The notes under the pieces: generated by a model | What the model was told of the DNA's origin: nothing | Seen by the model: only the letters and a program-made list of their open reading frames with translations | The model's database searches: none | Position numbers and translations under genes: made by a program | NCBI GenBank assembly: GCA_942159475.1 | Contig: OW804097.1 | Span: 8,337,685 to 8,401,684, forward strand | Source: Sthenelais limicola | Lineage: Eukaryota > Annelida > Polychaeta > Phyllodocida > Sigalionidae | Length of the DNA: 64,000 bases | Reading direction: 5' to 3' | Shown here: positions 36,901 to 48,900 of the stretch, one piece after another | Position numbering within the stretch: position 1 is the first letter of the stretch | Layout of the letters: every line of letters starts with the position of its first letter

Positions 36901-39900
36901 TTTCGATAGTTGCCGCTCCTTTGCAAGAAGTTGTGAACTCCGCCGGGAGGGAGAAGAGATATTCTAAGCCCATAGAATGGTCTCCGGAATGTGATGTGGC
37001 CTTCCAGGGCATAAAAGAGTTGCTAACCTCTGCTCCGGTGCTGGGATATCCCCAAAAGGAAGGGAAATTCATCCTAGACACGGATGCTAGTGGGTTCGGC
37101 ATGGCGGGTGTGCTTTCGCAGATACAAGATGAGAAGGAGGTAGTCCTTGGGTATGCCAGCAACAGCTTGGATAAAGCCCAACGGAATTACTGCGCCACGA
37201 AGAGAGAGCTCTTAGCAGTACTAACCTACCTGAAGAAGTTCCGGCATTACTTGTTGGGAAACCGAAACTTCATTGTGCGAACTGACCACGCCTCCCTGCG
37301 TTGGCTATTGAACTTTAAAGATCCGACGGACATGCTTGCACGATGGTTGACTCAGATGCAGGAGTTCGGTCTGGATCAGAGCATGATTCTCCATCGAGCC
37401 AGAAAGAAACATGTGAATGCTGACGCCCTTTCTAGAGTTCCGACTCGGAAGTGTGTCCGCGTTGACTGTGCAGACTGCGGAGCGCATGATGCAGTTGTCG
37501 CAACGGCAACAGTCAGTCTAGCGCCGCAGGAAGATGTGATCCAGAAAGCCCAGCAGAGCGACCCCACGATCCGGAGAGTTATCGATGTATTGGAAGGTAC
37601 TAAACCGGTCCCGGACAAGCAGTCCCTGTCCGCGGAGTCCGATGAATACTGTACCTACATCCATGACAGGGGGAGTTTGGAGATGAGAAACGGTGTCTTG
37701 TGCTATGAATGGGTTCGGCCAAGCACTGGAAGAACGTACTTGCGGAAGATAATTCCTACTGCGCTCCGCTCAGAAGTGTTTCATGCTATGCATGGACCTA
37801 AGACTGCAGGGCACTTTGGGTTCCTCAAAACGAGCTGGGCCGCGAAGATGAAATACTTCTGGCCAGGTATGAGGGGAGACCTGAAGCGCTGGCTGAGAGC
37901 CTGCCCGGAATGCAGTATGCGGAAGACGAGAGGTGGTGGCGGAATCACCCCCTTGAAAAAGGAATTACACGGAGAACGGTGGAGCCGAGTGTGTTTGGAC
38001 ATCATAGGACCATTCCGTCCATCCCCGCGTGGCAATAACTACGTGATGGTGGTGACGGATCACTTTTCAAAGTGGGCGGAGGCCTACCCTATGCCAGACC
38101 ACACGGCCGAGAGGTGTGCGGAAGTGCTGTTCCGTGAGTGGATCCTGCGTTTTGGTTGTCCCGTGTCGTTACAAACGGACGGAGCGCCGGAATTCAGATC
38201 TGCCTTGTTGAGAAGCATGTTTGAAATGCTGGGCATCGAGAAGCTGTTGACCCTTCCGTATAGACCCCAGTCTAACGGACAAGCGGAACGCTTTAATCGA
38301 GTATTAGTCGAGCAGCTATCCTGTCTAACGGACTACAGTGCCACGGATTGGGATATGCTTGCCCCATGTGTTGCCCATGCATACCGTGGAAGTGTCCACG
38401 CGAGTACTTTATGTACACCTAATGCCGTGGTCTTTGGCGCTGAGCTGGTGACCCCAATGGATCTGATCTATGGAGTGGAACCAGGAGGCCTGGACTTCCC
38501 GTGCCGAGTAGCATTCGTAGAGAACCTGAAGCATTGGTTGAGGTTGGGCCATCAGTTCGTTCGTGAGAATCTGGGCGTATCCGCTATACACCAGAAGAGA
38601 GACTACGATCGAAAGTCCAACCCAAAGCGCTTTGAAGTGGGTGCTGTTGTATATCGCTACAACCATCCGCAGGCCAGTAAGAAGATCGGTCCCAAGTGGG
38701 ATGGGCCCTTCAAAGTGAAGAGATTCATAGGTGGCACAACCTATGAACTAGAAACAGCACAAGGTATTGTGAGGTGTCACGTCGACTACCTTAAGCGAGC
38801 TTTCGATGAGAACGGACCCATCCAGGTGGTGAACTTGGATAGGGCACGAGAGTTCTGTGCATTGCAGGAAGCTGGTCGCGATATCTTGAGACTGGAGAGA
38901 GGCAAAGTCTTGCCCGGGACGGAGTGTCCGACGCGGAGAGAGAAAGAAAAAGTTTCCATAGGCGTTAAGCCGCGGGGAAGGCCGAGGAAGGAACGGAATA
39001 AGGAGTGCAATGCTACGGCAACCAAGGGAATGGTCCTTTCGGTAGCTCCGGATCCCCCGGATTCGCCCCAACCTGTGGCTGCGCCACGGAAAGTCGGTAG
39101 ACCCCGGAAAGCTGTGGCAGAGGCCCCAGTCGTACCAGTTCCGTGTCCTCCGACTCGAAAGAGAGGGAGACCTCCGAAAACTGCAGCGAAAGCTAAAGCT
39201 CCTCGGACGCCACCTGCCGTCTACTCTACTGTCAAACGTAGAGGGAGGCCGAAGAAGACTGAGGCTGCCGCTAAAGTCGGAAGAGGGTTGAGAAAGAGAC
39301 GCGATGAGTCCCCGGCGGAAGTTGTAACAAGGACACGAGTGCGTCGTCCTCCAGATCGGTTACAACCGGGATCCTAGCCTTGTTGTGTGCAAACCGGGGG
39401 GATTTTGATCTGATCCCTCCACCCTAAAAACACAACGAGAAGTCGACTAAGGTTGCAAGACGGAGAAATGCACCTAAGTCCCATTCGGTGCATGAGGCTA
39501 CCTCGTCTCATGTAGCCGGGAAAGAACCAACAACATCAATTTCGGAGATGAGTAACCCAGAAATATAGATGAGAGCTGTGAGTGGCTTGCAGTTAGACCT
39601 ATGTTGAGGGAATGGTCCCACTCCGTAGTGTACTGGCTCTGAATCTTGGTTTGGATACCTTGAAATTGCTGCTAGTAACAGTGTCATTGTTGGGTGAATT
39701 CACTGGAATTCCCCTCCACCCTGTCTCAGTGGAGAAGTAGTCAGTTTACGTACAGTCAAAAACCTCAGTCACGGGGAGCGTAACTGATCTAAGCATGCAA
39801 AACCGGGTAACATTATCCGTCAGGCAGTGGCGGGAGCATGGCGCTGTAGTAGCTCGGCGGTTAAGTGAACTAGCGTTGCATCAGGGTGCCGCTAGAGGTG

Positions 39901-42900
39901 GCTGCATCCGGGTTCACCAGTTCGCTCCGCCTCGTGGCTCACTTTGCTCCTGGACTCTGACCTGTAAGTACGCTTTCTACTGTGATCGTTCTATGAGTTG
40001 ATTTGTCGCATGAAACTTGTATGAATTGATTCTGTATGATTGCTAGGAAGGAAGAGAGGTATTTTAACATGATACCGATGGTTGTCACAGAGGTGTGCGT
40101 CTAGTATAAGACGTAAGTTTCGGTGTTTCTAGTGTGGGGAGATAGAGCACCGAAGCTACGACCCAACCGCCATCTTGGATGTGGACATGAATCGGGCCAC
40201 GCTACGATGATTTTTCGATTATCTAGCTTGTTTGGTACATTCTATGTTCTCAGGCTTGTGTATTTTATAACTAGAATACTCGGAGAGATCATACTAGTTG
40301 TATCCGTTTTTACCTAAGTTATGTGTAAATAGATGTTCCGGCTGCATCCGCCCCCGTGACTAGAGCTTTAATGTTTATGTTATAGGATCGGAGAACTAAA
40401 AAGCTGCCAACTTAACCCCTGAGAGTGCCTGAGAGAATCCCGTGTGATTTCCGTGTGATTTCCGTGAGATTTCCGTATGACCCAAGATGAGCCGGACCGA
40501 GAGCCGACACGAAGACGATGAGAGTCTGAGCGGAGAGACCACCGAGGAAGAGATTCCGGTGGAAGTGGAGGCGAAACTCCTAGAGCAGGAGGGTGAAGAT
40601 GAGGTCGCCCCCTTCCAGGCTTTGAGTGAGGCAGAGTTCGCTCAGGCCTTGTCAGACGCCGCTCAGGAAGACCCGGACTCCGTGAAGATTGAGGCCACGG
40701 AGAAGAGAACTTCTCCGCGCAAATCTCCGCGCAGAGGCCGGAGTAATGCCACCGAGAGGACTGCTGGACGTGGTCAGTCCAGGTCCCCCGGCAGAGGCCG
40801 GGTTGGCAGAGAGCGAGGGCGGAGTGCGGACAAGAAGCATGGGCTGCGCCCCTTGTCCGTGAACGTAGAGCGAATGGACATCGATTCGCCTGGTGTGGCC
40901 GGAGCCTCCGCAGTGACTAAGCCTAAGGGCGCGGAAGGCAAACCCGTGGCCAAAACCCCCAAGAAGAGAGTGATGAAAGTTCACCGAGAGAGACTGAGTG
41001 TGAGAAGCGCTCGGTTCCGTGATGTGGAGAAGGTAGCAGACCTCCGTACCCTGTATGAGGAAGGCATGGAGTTGTACCCTATTGATCCCTCCACAGACGT
41101 CCCCGGGAAGTTTGTCCCGATCGATGATGAGAGTGAGGATGAGTCTGCCGAGTTTACGGACAACCTCATGGAGAGGTATGAGACTCGGCTGTGGCCAAGC
41201 CTGTTCCGTAAAGAGCAAACGGACGCAGGCACGTACCAGAAGGTGGCTTATGCTGCGGAACTGTGGAAACCCGGTTTCCGTTGCCCCTTCGCGGTGTGTA
41301 GGTGTCCACGAATGAACACTTCTGGCGTTAAGACCTACGCCACTAGAGAGCGCCTGTTCCGCCACTTCTGTGAGGAACATGGTACCCGGAGAGAGGTGTG
41401 GACTTGCCCGTCCTCCTCCTGTTTGCAAAGACTAGACAGACGTATCGAACTGGTACGACACCTTCAGTAAGGTGAGAAGGTGGCTCACAAGTCTAGCCGT
41501 GACAAAGCCGTGGAGAAAGCCCAAACCGTCACGCCGACCAGGGAGGTGAATACGCTGTTCATGTGGACAACGTATCTTACGAATGCTGATTTGCATCTAG
41601 TCCGGCGGAAGGCAACGAAAGCTGCTTCCAAGGACACTGGATTTGCAAGGCCAGCTGCCAGTGCCGCTGCCGGAGCTCCGAGCTCTTCTAAAGCTCAGTC
41701 CGGCAAGAAAGGCAAGAAGAGAGATCGATCCCGATCTAATTCCAGAAGCAGTAGCTATGGAATTCCGCCTACCCCTAAGAGGATAGCGACGTGTGCTCAG
41801 CAAGCAGCTGAAGGGTTGGTAGCGCAACTACCCCCTCCTGTCCCGACTGCTGAGCTGTTGGCAACCGGAGAGACCGCGGTGATGGAAGTTTTAGAGCAAG
41901 CCTCTGAAGCAGTCCTGACCGTTGAGACCAGAGTCAATGAGGTGCTCCATACGCTAGCGGAGCCCCTGCGTCAGCTGCAAACGGTCCGTGACCAAGTGCA
42001 GGAGCTTGCAACACTCAGAGAGGAGAACCGTTGCAATGCTCGTCTGATCCGAGACCAGCGACGTGGACTAAAAGAGAGAGACGACAAGATCCGCGTCCAA
42101 GAGGAGATTATTGGAAATCTCCGGGCAGAGTTGGAAGACGCCGGGAGAGAACCCCGTCTCCAGCCTCAGTCCCAAGTGCCCCGAAGTGTCCCGAGTAGTA
42201 CTGTGACTAGTGCCACTCAGAGTCAGCGACCTGACCTAGCGACGGAAGAAGTGCCTATGCCTTCTCAGTTCCCCGCAACCCCTGCTCCTATGCTAATGGA
42301 CCAACATAGCATGCAGCGGTTTTTCATGTTTGGTCGCCTCATGAATGAGTTCATGGGTGCCCAACCCCTGAGCGGTGGTTTGGTGCCAAACCCCGCCATG
42401 CCCGTGTCATTCCAGATGATGCCACCAATGCCAGTGACCCCTGGAAGAGACAGGCCTACAACTCCTGCAGTGATTGATCCTGCCGATATTCCGGAGCACG
42501 GAATGGAGGACACTGAGCAGAAGGAGAAGTAGGTCCAGCTACTGTGTGCTGGGCGTGCAAACCGGGACGAAATGCCCACGGATGTGACTTACGGACTGAG
42601 ATTTTGATGACGACGAATGGCCGGACGGACTTGATGATGACTTGATTCCTTGACGAACGGAAATGGGGACCCCTGATGTCACTGATGTAACCGACTCTTG
42701 ATGAATACGGATGCCGGACTTGTCACGGATGCTCTGATGCTAACTGCTTACCGACCCCGGACCCCCCGGAAAGAATATTTTTTTTCCATGCGGAAAGTGA
42801 GAAGTTTTTCCAGCCTAAAGGTTATTACTTTATTTTGACATATTGTACATATAGCTGTAGCAGGTCTACTGAAGCTCCTTCTTGTCAAAGGCTGTTTGAG

Positions 42901-45900
42901 TATGTTGAATCCGAATGATTCTCATGCTGTAATTAGAGATGTCGCGATTATTGTATAACGTGCGCGGGTCACTATATTGCTCCTGCCTGTACTTTTGAAT
43001 TCGCATTGTTAATTCTCTATTGGTGCTTTACTTCTTACTTATTTTATATCCACATTGCCTTATAATAATTTACATATTGTAGATTGTGTTACTCCGTTGG
43101 GTTAAAAATCTATAAATTATGGAGGGGGTATTGTAGTGGATATGAGGATCAGCGCAAGTCTAGTATAGCTTGCTGTTGTTTTAACTCTTATATAACCGGG
43201 TCGGCCTTCAAGGTCAAGGTTGGAGCTCCGCTCGCTCAGCCTTTCAAGCCTTTCGGATCTGTTCCGTTTTTACCTTGAATGAAATGTTAAGCTTTACCCT
43301 AGTTACAGATTACCTTTCATCTTTCTGCATTGACCAGAATACATACTGTATTGCATAACTGTGATGTATTGTGTATCTCCTGTATCACTTATTCCTGTAC
43401 GAAGAACATCTTGCCATTTACTTGTACACACCTTGTTATTGTACGGATTGTATTTGTGACTATTCCGGAAATCCTTTCCGTCAGATGTCTTGGTTAGCCC
43501 GGCTGACCATGTACCTTGTGATTGCACTGTGGGGGAAATAAAGCTACGGAAACAGAGATCGTTGTCCATGTTTTACTTTCCCTTAGTCGAGAGGAGAATC
43601 GAACCTGGGTTGTCTAAGTAATAGCACGAAGGTTATCGCGGGCTGGATAACTAGTGTCACCATTTACTGATAAACTACCTGTAGGAGAGCCTACAGCCCC
43701 GGATTGGTAATCGAGATATCCGGGGGTTCACTACACTAGTAATGTTTGAGAACACATTTATCAGGTAAATGGCAATACAGGAATTTCCTCATACACTACA
43801 GTCACATTTTGAATGTTTGTAATCTTAACTTTTGCCACATTTTTAATGACAGCTGCTTTCTCCCAGCAAAATCACTTTTCATGCTAATTTGTAAGTCTTT
43901 TATCTGACCCTTGCATTTCTTAATTATGACATAACCCTATTACTGACTTTCTATGAATTATGAATTGTTAGATCCTTACTCCGAAACTTGTAATATGTAA
44001 TATTATTTCACAGAATAAAAACCTTCAATCAATAAATCCTCTGTAGTCACTTTAAACTTACCACAACTTACTCTAGCTATTTCAGAGCACCTCTTATGTA
44101 ATTCATTAATTAATGACTAATATTGGTTATTAATCTAGGATTACAAGACTGATAGCAACAAGCATTGGGGTCCAGATGTTTAAGTACTTTACCAAAATGA
44201 ATTTTTACCTTATTCTTGCTTGGTTTAGTAAAGCCAATACCATATTTGGTTGGCACGGCAACGATTCCTCTTTTTCTCCATTTGTTTTTTCTGTGGGATT
44301 TGAAAGGTAAAGTTAGACATGAGACAGCTATAGGACACAGACGTATATTTGCTGTGTCACATGAAAATTAATTGCTTTCATCTTTTCAAATGGCACAAAG
44401 GCTTTCACAAAGGCTTCCAGAGTGTCAGTATCGAGGAACAATTTCCAGTCTAGCTTGCCAGTGCTACCTGCAGCCTTAGCAGCTACAGCAGCAGCATCCT
44501 AGTATTTACAGGACTTTTGTCCACTTCTAAGATGTACAAATTGGCAAGATACCACATACTGATAACACCAAGAGTGACAAGTTCACTTCAAGGTACGGTG
44601 TGTGTCTGAGCAGTGTGGTGGTAAACTTGCGAGTGTTTGGCAAGCTGCCGGCTAGGTGTGATTTGGACACCGTTTTCCTCTGGTGGTTGATATCTCAGCA
44701 TATAGAAGTATATGTACACAGGGTACTTATACATGCCTTGATAGATCATGTGTAGGGATTTGTGGCTTGTGAAGAATGGAGCCAGAGAAGACTACCCTCA
44801 CCTGTTGAACTCTGTTGCATTCTGCCTCCTGTTGACATAGTCTGACTGATCCATCACATCAGCCCAGCATCTGCGGATGTTGGTGTTCTCTAGAACCATT
44901 CTGTATGGTGTCCTGTCTCCTTCATGGTACAAGTTTAACCCTCTTACCTAAAATATGATTTAAGTTTTTTAACAGAGTGTGAAAAGTTATGAGAGCTCTG
45001 CATAAAATACAAATTATCAGAGATTTAAAAGATATAATGACTGAACTGATGAATATTGCTCTCTTGGTGCAAGATGTAATACTCTATGTACCATGCACTA
45101 GACAATTTGTAATCCCATGAGAAAAAACAATTTCACCAAAAATAAACACAAGCTTACTGCAACCGAAAGTCCTTTCTGCAGAAATTAACAAAAAACAAAA
45201 AACAAAATACTGTACTGTACATACTTTGATCCAGGAGCACATAACTCCAAAATGTTTCCGAACCCGACCACTCTATGTAATTTACGTCGGTTCAAGCTGC
45301 TATATAAATGTTAAAATTTAAACTATTATAAAATTATACTGTATCATTGAAAGTTAACATTTTTTCCCTTGAGTCTGTGAGATTATCTGTGTAAAACACT
45401 GAAATCAGTTCAATAAAATTTCTTTAAAAAAAAATATCTTGCAGAATCCCATTAAACTCCCTTTTCTCACTTAATTGTTTCACCAATTGACAGGGAATGA
45501 CCACTGCTATGTCCATTGCCTCTATTTCAGAGCAGGATACTTGCTCTAAACAGCACACAAGCACCTTTTTACCGTGAACTCATATATTTCCGTTGCCACA
45601 GAACGCCCTCTCAACAGCTCTAGATCAATGTTTTAGTAGTAACAGTGTATTCATAGCATGAATAAAGGAGTAATGGACATTTTTCCTTCCTTGGCTATGC
45701 CAGCTATGCCATGTTTGTAAGAGCTTTTAAGGCCATGCACTCCCGACCACGGGACATAGCTCAGTCGGTATGACTTGCAGAGTGGAGGGTTGGACGCTTG
45801 AGCCTTGGCCAGCTCTCGCAGCTTTATTTTTTATCTCTGGGTTGCATAGATGCTATGTCATTCTATGTGAAAGGAACACGAGTGGGTTGGCATGGTTGTA

Positions 45901-48900
45901 GTGATGTGAGAAATATATTTGCAATCGCTGAAGAGTTAACAAAATGTGCCTGTGTTTTCTCATGGTTGGTGAATAGAATAATTATATGTTTTATTATGAA
46001 TTATAAAGGAAGAAAGGGGGAAGTGTATTTTTACATCTTAGATGTGAGAAGTGTTAGATGTGAGAGGTGAGATTTTTGTTGAACAAAGATTGTTTTGTAA
46101 AGAAATAAAAAAATACCTCCTCTTCATCATCAACTTTTATCATTAACTAACATGAAATAAAGTCTATGAGTAGATGCACAATAACAATTTTATTATTGCA
46201 CCCAACTTATTGCACCTCTCAAAAGAATTGCACATATTTATATATATATATAATGAATAATGATTTACTCACAGTACATGGATCCTTGCCCAGGTGTTCC
46301 GCTATGTGCTGCAGGATTGACTCTATCATGAACATACTCTGTGGCGACCCAAAGCCTCTGAAGGCAGTGTTGGAGGGGGTGTTGGTCTTGCATAGCCGCC
46401 CATGCACCCTCATACATGGTACCTTATAGCAGTTATCAGCATTTTTGATCGCCGTCTGCAACACCTGAAATAATGATATGGGTCAGACTGGGCTCATCAT
46501 AGACTTGGATAAGTCTTTGATTCTTTATTTTTAATTAACAAAACTAGGAAAAAGAATTAAAACTACCGTATTAGAGTCACTACAGCCTCGTCTGAGGAAT
46601 CAATGGCTAGCGATCGCCCAAGCATCAGTAAGGCCTTTGCTGTGTGCGCTCATTGAGATAGGCAGAGGGACTTGATGCTAGTCTAGGCTCATAACAAACT
46701 GTGTGGGTCACGGCATTGAAATAATTCCAGATGGCAGTTCTTGAGTCAATTTGGCCAAATCTTTTTTTGTTGTGTTTTTTTAATCTTGTTTTATTTTAAA
46801 TTAGGGTTAGTTCAGAAGATTGGTACAAGTGAACTGAATAAAGTAAATGTGTGTATCTCTTTTCGACACATTGGCCAGTGATTATCTTGCATATGATAAT
46901 GATATCATCATATATCAAGCATAATACAGAATGATTTATCCAATATTATGACCTGGTGTAAAAAAAAAAGAATTCCCTGAACCAGGACAAATCAAAGGTG
47001 ATAAACTTTCTGAACAAGCCCTCAATGAGGTCCAGGTGGATGTTGGCTGACACCTCTGCACATAAGTTATACCTAGGCAGCCTGTTTATCCTATGTCTGG
47101 TATGTGGAAATGTGTTGTAACATACCATTCACAATAGTCTTGTTCATATAAAGGTGTACATTAGGTCATAACACCTGCTCCCTTTGAAACAAAGGAGGAG
47201 GGTACATCTACTCCAGTAGGCATTCAGAGTAAAATTCAAGCCTGAATTCTTGGATTTGAGCAGACTACCAACTAGACAACACCGCCAGACAGGGTAGTCT
47301 TTAAATGCCCTACCCCAGATTAGAACCACATCACCACAGGTTCACTATATTATTTGTACAAAAGAATTTGACTTAGATCTACGATTGTCTGATTAATGTA
47401 GATTAAAGCTTATATGACATATAAGTAGACTTTACAGAAATAGCCTTCATTTTTCGAGTTCTTAATTAAATAAGTGCAACACAGATAATGTTGTTTTAGA
47501 AACAAAATAAACATGCATTATTGAAATAGAAGCATGGAGTAATTGGCCAAATGACACTTTCTTTTAAACTGTTAAGTTTAGTTAAAAAACAAACAAAAAT
47601 GTTAGAGAACAAAAATAGCAATGATGAGCGAACAACTTCAAGGTACTACAAAATGAGGCCCTTTCAAGCTTAATATATACATAATAATTTGAAGTTGAAA
47701 CTACTGCTATGGGAACAGTCACTGGTGAGTGATAATAAGTGAAATCATTACAGGAAAGGAGCTCTAATAAAATCTTGAACAAATGATTGAGGATACTTAA
47801 GCTCAAATAGTCAGGATGGCCACGATGGCAGTCTAGTATCTGAATAAAACGTTGTTGCAAAAATAAAAAAAAAAAATAGTCAGGATGTCATTGTGCCCGT
47901 ATATGAGGTTGGTACTTGGTTGTTCCTTTTTTCCATTTTTTACCAGGACTAGATCATCAGAGTTTTCTAGAGGGAGGAGGTGAAATTGTGGCCGTGGCCG
48001 GGTGTGAACCGAGAACGTGCATTGCATGCCACCAAGACTACCAAGCGCTTTAGACCACTTGGCCACCCCGCATCCCCAAAATCTTTATCACAGAAACTAG
48101 CTTTAAATAATGTAGCATTAAGAAGGTATTTGTTCAAAACACAAACTAAAGTCATGATACTCACTGCCCAGGAGGCGCCAAGGGAGGAACCAGCATTACT
48201 GAAGAGTTCAATGTCGAGCCCTTGAAGCAGGCCCTCCGAGGTGAAGCCAACCTTAAGAATTGAGGGGAAAAATAGTTATTTACTTTTTAAATTTAACTTA
48301 TTCATACATCCATTTTGTGTTATACCCTCTAAGTGCTATTTGCCGAACAGATATATTGCTATATTCCTTTTACTTGCTGAGGAAGGGGGTGTGGATATAG
48401 GGATCATACACACCTTGTATTTGCTGAGGAAGGGGTGGCGGGTTCCTGTCATTAACATATCCTGATCTCTGTCCAGCATGCATCTGATTGGTCGCCCCAA
48501 CCTGCCAGAAGTTAAAGGCAACAATGAAGATGATGACAATGATAAGACCCCCTTAAGAGTACAACTGATATATTCAGGATGGCTCCATCACTAAATCATT
48601 ATCACCTCTGTGCTGCCTATTTGTAGGAACTTGCTATGCACTAACCTCTTGTTATGTAGCTAAGGGGCCAAGTCCACTAAGCCAATTCCCATGCAATTTT
48701 ACTTTTTCCACTGCATTTTGTGAGAATCGCATGAGAATTGGCTTAGTCGACTAGGCCCCTTTGCTAGGCACTTCATATCTTCTGATAATTGGTCGAACTT
48801 TGACTTGGACACTGAGAAGTCTTTACTATATCTAGAAGACTGAACAATGGAGGTTGCTTAGTACTAATATACTAAGCCGTTAGAACATTTGAACCAAACG

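Larger units (their letters stand above)
32188..43735 (+). mobile_element. Full-length Ty3/gypsy retrotransposon, 11.5 kb
   Basis: Two 604-bp LTRs (TGTAGTG..CACTACA) flank PBS, gag, pol in the order PR-RT-RH-IN, a third open region, and a polypurine tract. CTAG is duplicated on both sides. The LTRs differ at one site (32399 G, 43343 A). It lies in an XDH intron, antisense to the gene. The order RT then integrase, the GPF-type module and D,D(35)E integrase place it in Ty3/gypsy. Unusual parts are the AT-hooks at the pol C terminus and the zinc-finger frame before the 3' LTR. The base composition is visibly richer in GC than its flanks. Confidence 0.96.

Noticed and set aside
40652..41428. 258-codon antisense frame across the third gypsy frame
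   Set aside because: Shadow frame; the sense strand has zinc-finger motifs and an ATG in good context.
40487..42532. Envelope gene of an errantivirus-like element
   Set aside because: No signal peptide, transmembrane helix or cleavage site; zinc fingers and coiled coil instead.
44331..44498. Alternative XDH exon between exons p and q
   Set aside because: The phase does not match exon p (which ends two bases into a codon), and no similar residues exist in XDH at that place.
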